From NCBI RefSeq assembly GCF_014696135.1, contig NZ_JACJPP010000011.1, positions 744,001 through 808,000 of the forward strand: 64,000 nucleotides of DNA, read 5' to 3'. This DNA comes from Nodosilinea sp. FACHB-141 (GTDB lineage Bacteria; Cyanobacteriota; Cyanobacteriia; Phormidesmidales; Phormidesmidaceae). The translations under genes and the position numbers were made by a program. The notes below the pieces were generated by a model that did no database searches, was not told where the DNA came from, and saw only the letters and a program-made list of their open reading frames with translations. Positions 54,301 to 62,282 of this stretch are shown here, in pieces (the first letter of the stretch is position 1; every line of letters starts with the position of its first letter).

Positions 54301-55309
54301 GTCGCTCTTTGAGGAGTATGGCGATCGCGTCGATCCCTGGATGACCCTGGTGGGCTATTTCAACTCCATGCGAGAACTGGGTGGTACCCGCCGCTTGGTA
54401 GACGACGACATTCAGCAACGTCTAAAAAAGATGGATCGCCGGGGATTAGCTCGACGACAGCTGAGAAATATCGAAGAATTGACATCCCGCAAGTCTTCAA
54501 CGGATATTCCCCTTGTGTTGGATCAGCTAGAAACTTCCTTTGAGAACCAGCCGGATGGGGCTCAAGACGCTAAAGGCAAACGCCGTCGACCCCTAGACGT
54601 GCTGCTGGCCACCAACATGATTTCTGTGGGCGTCGATGTCAGCCGCTTGGCGGTGATGGCCGTTACAGGGCAACCGAAGACCACGGCGGAGTACATTCAG
54701 TCCACCTCACGGGTCGGGAGACGTCACCCAGGGCTGGTCATCACCATTTTCAACTGGGCTAGACCCCGAGACCTCTCCCACTACGAGCGGTTTGAGCATT
54801 ACCACGCCACCTTCTACCAGCATGTGGAGAGCCTATCGCTGACCCCCTTTTCGTCAGGAGCCATGGATCGGGGGCTGTCGGCCTTGCTGGTGGCGCTGAT
54901 CCGCTTGGCGAAGAGTGAGTTTAACCTTAACAATCGCGCCGGACGCATTCGCCGAGATGACCCCTATGTGCAGGACGCGGTTCAAACTATTGTCGATCGT
55001 GCCTGGATGGTGTCTGGGTCTTCAGAAGTCCGAGACTTGGTCAAAAAGGAACTGGAGTCGCGCCTAGACTACTGGCTCCACGAGGCCGAAGACACCACAG
55101 GCGGCAAGATTTTGGGCTACAAAACCCAGAAAGACGGTTTGACCCAGGGGCTACTCAAATCTCCCGGCACTCTAGACTGGGAACGCTTTACCTGCCTAAA
55201 CTCCCTGCGCAATGTGGAGCCTACCATCGGCCTGATTTTGAACGACCAGGTGCCCGATGATGACTTCAGTCGAGCACCGAAACCGATGCCAACGGGGAAC
55301 CATGAGTAA
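51332..55309 (+). CDS. drmA: DISARM helicase DrmA
   Basis: A 1325-residue SF2 helicase-like protein, the core of all DISARM systems. Walker A is WFPTGGGKTEAYLGLAAY near residue 620, the DEAD-type box is IIQDELHLISGPLG near 873, motif III SSTATIRQ-like text (ASTATIRQAQDQ) near 912, and the C-terminal motif V-VI NMISVGVDVSRLAVMAVTGQP then STSRVGRRHPGLVI near 1095-1130. A CPWCGS zinc knuckle lies near 743. DrmA and DrmB form the DNA-binding core that senses unprotected or end-containing phage DNA. It overlaps the RelE-UvrD gene by 4 bp and drmB by 8 bp. Confidence 0.92.
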   Translation: MTVIKLPSVLPGDLDLKVINQQLQDRTAQLDWSAVVSAPAVALSILLDGLDPSDDAETLGFEGAIADTIIQDIIAYFNQRPALPKSQKSSQKKPQAQQPEVWEQPEASPDSPEVPDPGEESGFYTTEDEADDSPEAKASQGDYRVLKTATSFEIRQELEERILKDLLGPAGGEYEEIDEGRVSDRYLVGLVAPLHRRKRQDAATTATDSAQDLTGRPGTVDEGPEQRDGLPIAGNDTAEDGSTEAGNAVAESMFPSSLGLTFCVSGEAKTIQVTAGWGQYERDRSQTLTTEAGNAKTVWKRIPIRSQSQPIPLQPGPIEDWQIHPDYGVFVRGQIRRQDNDWIVSLFLVNGQTEYETNPDQSWLFQPELKVKSGDASDPEVFIKRAPVRHTDHKLDLLFHAEEQDMKMLYRKQVEFAVGHGVGVHATVADQTPMRAIALETRVVPAYEVPKTTPPTQKEIPALAELELDMKALAETSAADLPDKLAALPMAYAQWIADQTALIENPAESLEEHREAANRALERCETALNRIREGIEMLRQNPQAAQAFQFMNRAMYLQRWQSLYAAKVRQGEAADSDIIESPTWFPFQLAFILLNLPSSTDLHHRDRSHETDAIADLLWFPTGGGKTEAYLGLAAYTMGLRRLQGTVAGRSGAAGVAVLMRYTLRLLTLQQFQRATALICACEVIRREDPGTWGQEPFRIGLWVGMKTTPNRTDDSEAVIDALRGHRPPPSSGSPYQLTACPWCGSAIDKGKHLSVSSVKKGTGRTLVHCGDALGRCPFSKKQAKDEGLPIIVVDEEIYRRLPTLLIATVDKFAQMPWKGETQMLFGQVDGYCDRHGYRSPEVDDSNSHPARYGLPKAKTQPMNPLRPPDLIIQDELHLISGPLGTLVGLYETAIDRLASWEVDGQRVRPKVIASTATIRQAQDQVHSLFVRKVEVFPPQGLEVGDNFFSRQRAPSEEHPGRLYLGICATGRRLKAATIRTYTAILAAAQSLFEEYGDRVDPWMTLVGYFNSMRELGGTRRLVDDDIQQRLKKMDRRGLARRQLRNIEELTSRKSSTDIPLVLDQLETSFENQPDGAQDAKGKRRRPLDVLLATNMISVGVDVSRLAVMAVTGQPKTTAEYIQSTSRVGRRHPGLVITIFNWARPRDLSHYERFEHYHATFYQHVESLSLTPFSSGAMDRGLSALLVALIRLAKSEFNLNNRAGRIRRDDPYVQDAVQTIVDRAWMVSGSSEVRDLVKKELESRLDYWLHEAEDTTGGKILGYKTQKDGLTQGLLKSPGTLDWERFTCLNSLRNVEPTIGLILNDQVPDDDFSRAPKPMPTGNHE

Positions 55310-57173
55310 CCATTACAGAGTGGGCGAACTACGCCCTAGCCAAATTATGTTTTCCTTTGGGGTGGGCTCCATCGTAGATCTGCCCAACCTCTCGGCCATG
55401 GTGATGGGGCTCGACGAGTGGGATACCACCCAGTCCAATCCCCTGGCGGAGGAACGACTGCTAGCGGCGGTGCGAGAAGAACTGGGGCCACAGGTTCAGC
55501 GCCTGGTGCCGCCACCAACCCCACCCGAGGATGACCTTGGCCCCACCAGCCCCTTCGACAAAAATGCTCGGGTTGGCATTCCCGTGTCGCCGTTTCCGGG
55601 GTGGGGGGTGTGCCCCGCCTGCCGTCTGCTGGCTCCCTTCAGCAAGGGCATGTTTGAATTTAAGCCCGATCCCTACCGGGCCGATCGCAACCGCTATATC
55701 CACAGCAACTGCCAGCGATCTCGGAGCAAATATGCACCTACTGTCATCCCCGCCCGGTTCCTGGTCGCCTGCCGCCAGGGCCACCTAGATGACTTTCCCT
55801 GGCTCTACTACGTCCACCGAGGTGCAACCGACTGTCCCGGAGCCCTGCGCCTGTTAGAGGTGGGCGTTTCTGGCTCAGCGGCAGATGTGGTGGTGCGCTG
55901 CGATCGCTGTAACCAGTCGCGATCGCTCTCCGATGCCTTTGGCACCCCTGGCACCCAGAATATGCCCCAGTGTCGAGGGCGAAATCCCCACCTGCGCAAC
56001 TTCGACGACGACGGCTGCGAAGAGCAGATGAAATCGATTCTGCTAGGTGCATCCAACAGCTGGTTTCCAATGACGTTAGCCGTGCTCTCCATTCCCGGCA
56101 CCCGAGACGAACTAGGGCAGCTGGTCGAGAAGCACTGGGCCGTACTTAAAGAGGTAGCCGACATCAGTGAACTCTCTTTGTTACGGCGCATCGGGCAGTT
56201 AAAACCATTCTCTACCTATACCGATAACGATCTATGGCCCGCCATCCAAAAACAGGCCCATCCCGAGGATGCTGAAGACGAAGACACCAAGAATCTAAAA
56301 CTGCCTGAATGGTTGGTCTTCTCCGCTGCCGACCCGGCCCTCAATACCGACGACTTTCGCCTCAAGCCAGTTGCTCCGCCCGTAGGTTACGAGAGCTATA
56401 TCAGCAAAGTAGTGCTAGTCGAACGGCTTAGGGAAGTCCGCGCCTTAATTGGCTTTACCCGCATTGAGTCCCCAGGAGAGTTAAGCGAAGTGGGAACTCG
56501 GGCCGAGATGCCTATGGTGCCCCTCAGCCGTAGTGTGCACCCCCGGTGGGTTCCCGCCACCGAAATTCGCGGCGAGGGTGTCTTCCTTCAGTTCCAAGAA
56601 GCTGCCATCTCTGCCTGGGCAAAGCGTCACCCGGCCCTGCAAGAGTACGAAAAGCGTAGCCATCAGGCCCACACCCAATGGCGCAAAGTCCGCAACATCG
56701 AGAACCCAGAAGAGCACTTTCCTGGCTTGCGCTACATGCTGCTTCACTCCTTCGCCCATGCCTTGATGAGACAGTTGGCAATCGAGTGCGGCTACGCTGC
56801 CGCCAGCCTGCGAGAGCGGATCTACTCTAGCTGCCCCGAAGACGATATTGCTATGGCCGGAGTCTTGATCTACACCGCCGCCCCTGATAGTGAAGGCACC
56901 CTCGGGGGCTTGGTCAATCTGGGACGTCCAGAGGTATTGGGTCGCCACATGGACCAGGCCCTAGAGCAAATGCGCCTCTGTGCCTCAGACCCCCTCTGCG
57001 CCGATCACGAGCCCACGACGGAGCTGCATTGGGCAGCATGCCACGCCTGCCTCTTTAGTCCGGAGACCTCCTGCGAACGGGGGAACAAGTATTTAGACCG
57101 ATCTCTCCTGGTGCCTACTATCAACTCAAAAACAGATTCCTTCGCCTTCTTCCAAGGCATGATTTCCCAGTGA
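55302..57173 (+). CDS. drmB: DISARM protein DrmB (DUF1998)
   Basis: A 623-residue protein with the DUF1998 C-terminal domain: LLHSFAHALMRQLAIECGY near residue 480, GVLIYTAAPDSEGTLGGLV near 525 and CHACLFSPETSCERGNKYLDR near 590, with cysteines that probably bind zinc. The start MSNHYRVGELRPSQ, FSFGVGSIVDLP is the usual DrmB opening; the ATG at 55302 overlaps the drmA stop by 8 bp, and the longer frame from 55257 is not used. Further zinc knuckles occur at CPACRLL near 106 and CDRCNQ near 203. DrmB partners DrmA. Confidence 0.92.
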   Translation: MSNHYRVGELRPSQIMFSFGVGSIVDLPNLSAMVMGLDEWDTTQSNPLAEERLLAAVREELGPQVQRLVPPPTPPEDDLGPTSPFDKNARVGIPVSPFPGWGVCPACRLLAPFSKGMFEFKPDPYRADRNRYIHSNCQRSRSKYAPTVIPARFLVACRQGHLDDFPWLYYVHRGATDCPGALRLLEVGVSGSAADVVVRCDRCNQSRSLSDAFGTPGTQNMPQCRGRNPHLRNFDDDGCEEQMKSILLGASNSWFPMTLAVLSIPGTRDELGQLVEKHWAVLKEVADISELSLLRRIGQLKPFSTYTDNDLWPAIQKQAHPEDAEDEDTKNLKLPEWLVFSAADPALNTDDFRLKPVAPPVGYESYISKVVLVERLREVRALIGFTRIESPGELSEVGTRAEMPMVPLSRSVHPRWVPATEIRGEGVFLQFQEAAISAWAKRHPALQEYEKRSHQAHTQWRKVRNIENPEEHFPGLRYMLLHSFAHALMRQLAIECGYAAASLRERIYSSCPEDDIAMAGVLIYTAAPDSEGTLGGLVNLGRPEVLGRHMDQALEQMRLCASDPLCADHEPTTELHWAACHACLFSPETSCERGNKYLDRSLLVPTINSKTDSFAFFQGMISQ

Positions 57174-57985
57174 AACAGTTATCCCCACAACTGCTGACCC
57201 AAATTCGTAAGGTAGCCCAGGAGCTACCCCCGGCGATGCTGAGCACTCTCATCGAGGATTTGACTGGCATAGATATGGGGACGAACGGCAATGGTTTAAG
57301 CAAACAGCTATGCCAGAAGCTACCCAATACTCACTGGCGGCAGGGAGTTGTTGACCTCCTTGTCCTATGGCAAGCAGACTACCAATCTTCAGACTCCTTC
57401 GCCCTAGCTGCAGCTCTTTCTGCCGCAGCCCATTGCAAAACAGAATCGCGCCGAGAGTTATCCCTGGAACTGGTTTGGACAGGTCCCAATCCTCAAGAAT
57501 CTCCGTTGAGGCGTACAGACCAGGCTTTGCTGCAATTGATTCGCTCGGCTAAAGAACATCTGTTAATTGTCAGCTTTGCGGTTTATAAAGTGCCAGAGAT
57601 CGCCGATGCCTTGATCAAAGCCTTAAATCGTGGCGTATCGCTTCAAATTGTTGCTGAAACCCCAGGTGACAGCGAAGGTAAGATTTCCTATGGACTGACG
57701 ACTACTTTTGGATCAGACATATTAAGTCGCGCACAGATTCTGGTGTGGCCTATGGAGCAGCGCCCGAAAGATAGCAAAGGCAAACACGGATCACTTCATG
57801 CAAAATGTGCTGTTGCCGACAAAGAATGGGTTTTCATCTCAAGTGCCAACCTGACCCACTATGCCCTAATGCTTAATCTGGAGATGGGTGCCCTGATTTA
57901 CAATCGAGTGCTAGCAGATGAAATCCTTTGCCAATTTCAAACCCTGATTGAGAGTGGGTTACTCCGTCTTGCTCAATGCCGTTGA
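57170..57985 (+). CDS. drmC: DISARM phospholipase D-family nuclease DrmC
   Basis: A 271-residue PLD-superfamily protein with one HKD motif, LHAKCAVADKEWVFISSANLT near residue 209, so an active site would need a dimer. It starts at GTG 57170, which overlaps the drmB stop by four bases. DrmC is the nuclease-like subunit of DISARM; in tested systems it was not always essential. It is the last gene of the operon that begins upstream with the helicase fusion. Confidence 0.9.
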   Translation: MKQLSPQLLTQIRKVAQELPPAMLSTLIEDLTGIDMGTNGNGLSKQLCQKLPNTHWRQGVVDLLVLWQADYQSSDSFALAAALSAAAHCKTESRRELSLELVWTGPNPQESPLRRTDQALLQLIRSAKEHLLIVSFAVYKVPEIADALIKALNRGVSLQIVAETPGDSEGKISYGLTTTFGSDILSRAQILVWPMEQRPKDSKGKHGSLHAKCAVADKEWVFISSANLTHYALMLNLEMGALIYNRVLADEILCQFQTLIESGLLRLAQCR

Positions 57986-58154
57986 ATTTATGTAGCTTCG
58001 CGAGGCCTGCCAGCGGCCAATCTCATCGAGTCCTGTGCTTCCCTTCGAGTGTAACCAGAGTTCAGCCCCAGAGTAAAAACTGCTCACCGCCAATCCTACT
58101 GATTTGTAGCAGCAAATTGATGACCCACTGGCCCAAGACTCAGACTCTCCCCTG

Positions 58155-58350
58155 ATCGCTAGCTTGTATAACAGCTTGGGGCAAGTCTGCGAACGCCAAT
58201 TTCGCTATACCAATGCTGAGGTTGCTTACCGCAACGCCGGTCAACACCGAGAGCAATAATTTGGGGCCGATCGCCCGAAGTGGCTACCGGCTTGAATAAC
58301 TTAGCCGAGTTGTACCGTGTGGGTGTGAGATACGGCGAGGCAGCCCCCTC
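58155..58350 (+). pseudogene. TPR-repeat protein remnant
   Basis: One frame gives ASLYNSLGQVCERQFRYTNAE and a second gives ATGLNNLAELYRVGVRYGEA, the tetratricopeptide consensus of cyanobacterial LGADRPEVATSLNNLA proteins. A stop and frameshifts separate the pieces. It fills most of the gap 57986-58421 after drmC; nothing else is seen there. Confidence 0.65.
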
Positions 58351-58421
58351 TATATATTATTTGACTGTTTCCAGCGACTAGCAGCCCTTACAGCTAACAC
58401 GGTAAGGGCTGCTAGCGACGA

Positions 58422-58685
58422 TTAATCGATCCACACTCGCTTCATCAGAACTGTCATGACTTCACCCACTTTGCCGGTGGGTACTGGTGGACACCAGTCG
58501 TTAGCTTCAGCAAAGCGGCGGCTGTGTAAATCATGGATGACGGCTTTTACCCCTTCGGGAGAGCTGGTAACGGTAATGCGAACGGTTTCCTGATGGGGCT
58601 GGATTTCGGGAGCAGGATGCTCAAGGGGGTGTATAACTTCGGATTTTGCATCAGTGGCCTGGAAACTAGAGATCATAGTGGACAC
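58422..58685 (-). CDS. conserved cyanobacterial hypothetical protein
   Basis: An 87-residue protein with a TVRITVTSSPEGVKAVIHDLH segment and a C-terminal TGKVGEVMTVLMKRV. It resembles a small, widely distributed cyanobacterial family (VTVTGSPxxV...GEVMSIL) of unknown role that is usually encoded opposite a small XRE-type gene, as it is here (58775-59023). It may be an accessory or ligand-binding partner of that regulator. The family call is from memory of the motif. Confidence 0.6.
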   Translation of the reverse strand: MSTMISSFQATDAKSEVIHPLEHPAPEIQPHQETVRITVTSSPEGVKAVIHDLHSRRFAEANDWCPPVPTGKVGEVMTVLMKRVWID

Positions 58686-58774
58686 TCATTGGCTTACATT
58701 TGCCCATCCTATATCCGATGTACGCCATTAAGTGTCCATTTACGACATTTCTTCCCTCTGAGATCATTCAGAGC

Positions 58775-59023
58775 ATGGGAAGAGCAGGTTATGCCTTGAA
58801 AACGGTTCTAGAGACCTACGACATCAGCCAAAACAAATTGGCGACCCTGCTGGGCGTGCGTCGGTCGGTTGTGTTTCGGTGGTTTCACGAGCAGCGTGAC
58901 CCTACGGCGGAGACGGTCTCTGAGATCGTGAAGGCGCTAAATTCTGTAAATCCTGAAGCGGCTCAGGAGTTTGTGAAGCTCTACCTGGGAGAGTTAATCA
59001 AACCTGAGGATTTGGAAGGCTGA
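58775..59023 (+). CDS. XRE-type HTH regulator
   Basis: An 82-residue protein starting MGRAGYALKTVLETY, followed by the helix-turn-helix ISQNKLATLLGVRRSVVFRW (residues about 17-36) and EQRDPTAETVSEIVKAL. The C-terminal EAAQEFVKLYLGELI helix is family-typical. The ATG at 58775 is homologous to other members; the open frame further upstream is not. It is divergent from the conserved hypothetical at 58422-58685 and shares its promoter region. Confidence 0.82.
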   Translation: MGRAGYALKTVLETYDISQNKLATLLGVRRSVVFRWFHEQRDPTAETVSEIVKALNSVNPEAAQEFVKLYLGELIKPEDLEG

Positions 59024-59084
59024 TTCCAGGGACTATGCCTCCATTTGAGAATCAACCGTTTGGAACACACCGAGTGGTCGAAGC

Positions 59085-59549
59085 TTACTCACTGCCACCA
59101 CCCTTATACGACTTCCCACAATAGGGACAGAACCGGAACTTGAGAGAGGCGATAGGTTCATGACAACCTGAGCAACGATCCTGCAACTTGCTTCCACAGG
59201 CGAAGCAGTGCTTTGAGCGTGGCGTCGTCCACATCGGATCGGGTGAGGTTCCGGGCACCCAACACTGGGGGCAGAACTTGAGGACTGCTATTTCCTCCAC
59301 AGTCCTTCCCTGACAGACCGCATCTAGATACTCCACTGAAATACCCAGAGCATGGGCCAGACCGCTTTTAGGCTTCTGCTTTAGCCGTGTGGTTTGGCCG
59401 CGCTCCATCTTGCCTACACTTTGAGGATGAATCCCAGCCTTCTCCGCTAACTCTTTTTGGCTCAGGCCCAGGCTCATCCGCACCCGCTGCACATACGCTG
59501 CAAGGGTTTCTCCAGGGGTTGGAGCCAGGTTTTGAGATAAAAAATGCAT
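59085..59549 (-). CDS. XRE HTH protein with C-terminal zinc ribbons
   Basis: A 154-residue protein. Residues 13-80 are an XRE helix-turn-helix (VRMSLGLSQKELAEKAGIHP, QSVGKMERGQTTRL). Residues 92-150 carry three CxxC knuckle pairs: CPQCWVPG, CFACGSKLQDRCSGC and CPYCGKSYKGG. It is divergent from the tyrosine recombinase gene, with only 66 bp between the two starts, and so is a good candidate regulator of that recombinase. It may also bind DNA as a recombination accessory factor. Confidence 0.78.
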   Translation of the reverse strand: MHFLSQNLAPTPGETLAAYVQRVRMSLGLSQKELAEKAGIHPQSVGKMERGQTTRLKQKPKSGLAHALGISVEYLDAVCQGRTVEEIAVLKFCPQCWVPGTSPDPMWTTPRSKHCFACGSKLQDRCSGCHEPIASLKFRFCPYCGKSYKGGGSE

Positions 59550-59615
59550 TGAGGTATAGATAAAAGGGTTTACCTAAAAGCTATCTTAACCGCAAAGTAA
59601 AGGTGATTAATTGAA

Positions 59616-60512
59616 ATGAAAACGGTCATTACCTTAGCTGGTGTTTCGGTAGAGTTCTTACAACGCCCAGGACTAGAAAAGAGTACCCAGCGCTCCTATG
59701 AGTCCGCTTTGATGCCCCTCTTGGAGGAGTACGGGCAGATGCCGATTGAGATCATGACCCGGCAAACGTTGCAGGACTATCTCAGCGAGTTGCCTAACCT
59801 GGCTTACACCACCCACCAACGGCACCAAGCCACTATCCAGGCGTTGTTCAACTTCGCGGTCGAGCAAGGCTACATCAAAGCTAACCCAATCGCTCGATTG
59901 AAGCGGCGGAAGCCTGACCGGGAGAAAGGTGAGCATGGTACGGATGACGTGATCCGCTACCTGACCCCGGAGCAGCTTAAGGTCTTGTATCAAGTGGTAG
60001 CGCCAAATTTGCGGATGAATGCGTTGGTTCATCTGCTGCACCGAACAGGGGCCAGGATCGCTGAGGTACTGGCTCTTGATTTGGAGATCATGAACCTAGA
60101 CCAGCGAAAGTTTCAGGTGGTTGGCAAAGGCAACAAACGGCGGTGGTGCTTCTATAGCGAAGACGCGGCTCGGGTTCTAGAGCACTATTTAAGATACGAA
60201 CGACACTCAGGTTGTTTAGCCCTGTTTACGGCTCAGCAGCCCTTTACGCTGGAAGTAAGCCGGATGGGCTATCGCACGGCTCACCAGGATTGGACGGATT
60301 TAATCGCCCAAAGCTCAGAGCTAGAGGGTATTCGGATGCATGACCTGCGTCATACCTTCGCCACCGAACGAGTAGGACTGATGGGAATCGAGGAATTGAG
60401 AGCGTTAATGGGGCACCAGAATATTCAGACCACCTTGCGCTATCAAAAGGTAACATCGCAGCGAGCTGAAACAGTCGCTCAAGAGGCGCTTGCTGCGTTG
60501 CTCAAAAGCTAG
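59616..60512 (+). CDS. tyrosine recombinase (XerC/D-like), candidate cointegrate resolvase
   Basis: A 298-residue tyrosine recombinase. The N-terminal SAM-like DNA-binding domain spans residues 10-95 (RSYESALMPLLEEYGQM, TYTTHQRHQATIQALFN-type text). The catalytic domain has Arg in RTGARIAEVLALD near residue 147, HDLRHTFATE near 242-250, MGHQNIQTTLRY with the final His near 267 and the nucleophile Tyr near 275. AAGGTG precedes the ATG. It sits between cargo and tniQ and 68 bp before a perfect 12-7-12 inverted repeat. V-K transposition yields cointegrates, so a resolvase role is attractive; phage-type integration is the alternative. Confidence 0.88.
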   Translation: MKTVITLAGVSVEFLQRPGLEKSTQRSYESALMPLLEEYGQMPIEIMTRQTLQDYLSELPNLAYTTHQRHQATIQALFNFAVEQGYIKANPIARLKRRKPDREKGEHGTDDVIRYLTPEQLKVLYQVVAPNLRMNALVHLLHRTGARIAEVLALDLEIMNLDQRKFQVVGKGNKRRWCFYSEDAARVLEHYLRYERHSGCLALFTAQQPFTLEVSRMGYRTAHQDWTDLIAQSSELEGIRMHDLRHTFATERVGLMGIEELRALMGHQNIQTTLRYQKVTSQRAETVAQEALAALLKS

Positions 60513-60580
60513 TTATTTATCTACTAAAAGCGCTATTAAATAAATATGGGCGCATAGCGATTAATCCTATATACTCCTAC

Positions 60581-60611
60581 TGATGCAGAGTATGTACAGT
60601 ACTCTGCATCA
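60581..60611. other. dif-like inverted repeat, candidate recombinase core site
   Basis: TGATGCAGAGTA (60581-60592) and TACTCTGCATCA (60600-60611) are perfect 12-bp inverted arms around TGTACAG. The 11-12 bp arms with a 6-8 bp centre are the geometry of tyrosine recombinase core sites such as dif or the TnpI core. It lies just downstream of the recombinase stop. No T-run follows on either strand, which argues against a terminator. Confidence 0.7.
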
Positions 60612-60679
60612 AGAAAGTGAGACCAAAAGGATCGCTAACAAAAAACGTGGTGGATGGATCCAATTGAGTCAGAAATAAT

Positions 60680-60703
60680 CATGCACTGGAAATTCAATGC
60701 ATG
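60680..60703. repeat. imperfect inverted repeat near tniQ
   Basis: CATGCACTG and CAATGCATG flank GAAATT with one mismatch between the arms. It may be an accessory protein site linked to the 12-7-12 repeat at 60581-60611. The rest of the gap 60513-60889 shows only a weak hairpin (CACCTC/GAGGTG) just past the tniQ stop. Confidence 0.4.
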
Positions 60704-60889
60704 TTGCCGGAGAACACGAATATAGGGGTCAGCGTCCACAGTCCTTACTGAGGCAGATTAGACATTGAAGGCGCTGATCCATTGGCAGATAGCATTGCAG
60801 CTTGAGATGCGCCGCTGAAGCCTGGTTAGTGAGACGTTTATTCTCAAGGAGAAAACCACCTCACGTTCACCTCGGCATTTCTGAGGTGT

Positions 60890-61426
60890 CTAACCTAGTG
60901 TTTTAACTTGCTTTTGCTTCTTGCCCATAGACCTAAAGGGCATTCCACAGTGATGACATTCACCTTTTGCCCAAAGGGATGGGATTTGAAAGGGTTTCTT
61001 GCAGCAAGGACACTTATTCAAAAGCTGTAGATGATGGCGATCGCATACTGGAGTCTCTGCCTTATACTGCCAATCTATGCGATGGCAAGGAACTTCGGAA
61101 TAACAAGCCCCACAGAGCAAGATAGGTCTAGGCTGCATAGATCTGCCTTTCTGAGGCAGCATTGCTTCCAATAGGGTAAAATCCATTCTGCATAAAGCGG
61201 CAAGCATCTCTAGCGATTCGTTTTCAGGAAAAGGATTAAAGTAAAGCTTCTCCCAACGGGAAACAGCCGCACCTACCCCAATTAATTGTCCAAGGGCATA
61301 TCCCGATGACAGAGTATTAGCTTTAAGGTGACGAAGACGTCCAAGAAAATGGCTTATGCTTTCATTTTTGTAGGGCTGTACAGGAACTAGCCTTGGTAAA
61401 GAATCAAAATCTCTGCATCTCGTCAA
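60890..61426 (-). CDS. tniQ: TniQ, target-complex adaptor of the CAST
   Basis: A 178-residue TniQ-family protein that links Cas12k and its RNA to the TnsC filament. The N-terminal PVQPYKNESISHFLGRLRHL and SRWEKLYFNPFPENESLE segments are typical. The C-terminal half has zinc knuckles CGACYSEVPCH, CDRHH, CPCCKKPF and CHHCGMPF. The length fits V-K TniQ (about 170 residues). It starts 15 bp after tnsC and is the last gene of the tnsB-tnsC-tniQ operon. Confidence 0.92.
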   Translation of the reverse strand: MTRCRDFDSLPRLVPVQPYKNESISHFLGRLRHLKANTLSSGYALGQLIGVGAAVSRWEKLYFNPFPENESLEMLAALCRMDFTLLEAMLPQKGRSMQPRPILLCGACYSEVPCHRIDWQYKAETPVCDRHHLQLLNKCPCCKKPFQIPSLWAKGECHHCGMPFRSMGKKQKQVKTLG

Positions 61427-61441
61427 CTTACCACCTCTACC

Positions 61442-62281
61442 TTATCCCTCTTTTCGGGATAAACACTTTTGTCCGTATCGATCAGTTATCTTCCGCAAAA
61501 TTTCAGGATCAACTTTTCTATGCCCACTTTTCAGAGAGTGAAGAACGGCCTTAGTTAAAATTTTAATGAGAGAGCCCATTCTAGCTCCGGTGCTTGAAGC
61601 CAGATTTGCAAATAAGTCACTTTCCAGATTAGATTCTTCAGGTAACGCGAGAATATCTAATTCTATTGTGCGCAATGTCATCTTAAAGTCATCTTCTTCA
61701 AGTTTATCAAACTCAAAGAGAGATGGAAAAGTAGATATGAGATCATACAACTCTAAACTGTCATCAAGCTCACTACTACCGACCAAAGCTATAGGGACGC
61801 CCGACTCCTCGTGAAGTTGCTTTAGATCCAAAAAAGCTTCTTTCTGCAAGTTTTCTGCATTGTCAATAATGATCAGCTCAACACCAAAAGGTTCGATACA
61901 ACCTACTAATCGAGGTCGCAAATCTTGTCGTTTACCTTTGGATGCTGCATGATTAATATCTTTCAATATCTGAGAGAATAGTCTCTTAGAACTTGAGTTT
62001 GACCATGCTTTAATGCAAGAGACTCGTTTGTAATCTTCCTCTCGGTAACACGACGATGATCGGCTTTTCCCTATATCCCGAGGGCCAATTACCCGCCCAC
62101 ACTGCTTGACCAAGCGAAGTTCATCGAGCCATCTGAAATATTGAGATGCTCGGTGTGTGGGGATAAACGCCGTTCTAAATAGCTCCTCAATCTCCGCAGT
62201 CTTAGCAAGAAAATCGGTTATATCGAGGGCTGAAGGCAGCACCTCTACAGGGACATGTGTTACGAGCTGCGAGTTTGTCAT
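61442..62281 (-). CDS. tnsC: TnsC, AAA+ regulator of the CAST
   Basis: A 279-residue AAA+ ATPase that polymerises on DNA near the target and activates TnsB. The P-loop reads VIGPRDIGKSRSSSCY near residue 65, Walker B is ELIIIDNAENLQ near 138 and sensor 1 ALVGSSELDDSLELYD near 162. The length equals other V-K TnsC proteins. It starts one base after the tnsB stop, so translation is coupled. The N-terminus is preceded by no separate promoter. Confidence 0.92.
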   Translation of the reverse strand: MTNSQLVTHVPVEVLPSALDITDFLAKTAEIEELFRTAFIPTHRASQYFRWLDELRLVKQCGRVIGPRDIGKSRSSSCYREEDYKRVSCIKAWSNSSSKRLFSQILKDINHAASKGKRQDLRPRLVGCIEPFGVELIIIDNAENLQKEAFLDLKQLHEESGVPIALVGSSELDDSLELYDLISTFPSLFEFDKLEEDDFKMTLRTIELDILALPEESNLESDLFANLASSTGARMGSLIKILTKAVLHSLKSGHRKVDPEILRKITDRYGQKCLSRKEG

Positions 62282-62282
62282 G

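Noticed and set aside
59616-60512. Tyrosine recombinase as integrase of a separate island ending inside the window
   Set aside because: I found no repeated att core with the tRNA or elsewhere in the window. The tRNA insertion is fully explained by the homing guide. It cannot be excluded without the right flank.
60581-60611. Reading the 12-7-12 inverted repeat as an intrinsic terminator of the recombinase gene
   Set aside because: No T-run follows on either strand, and the 7-base centre with 12-bp arms fits a recombinase core site better. An operator remains possible.
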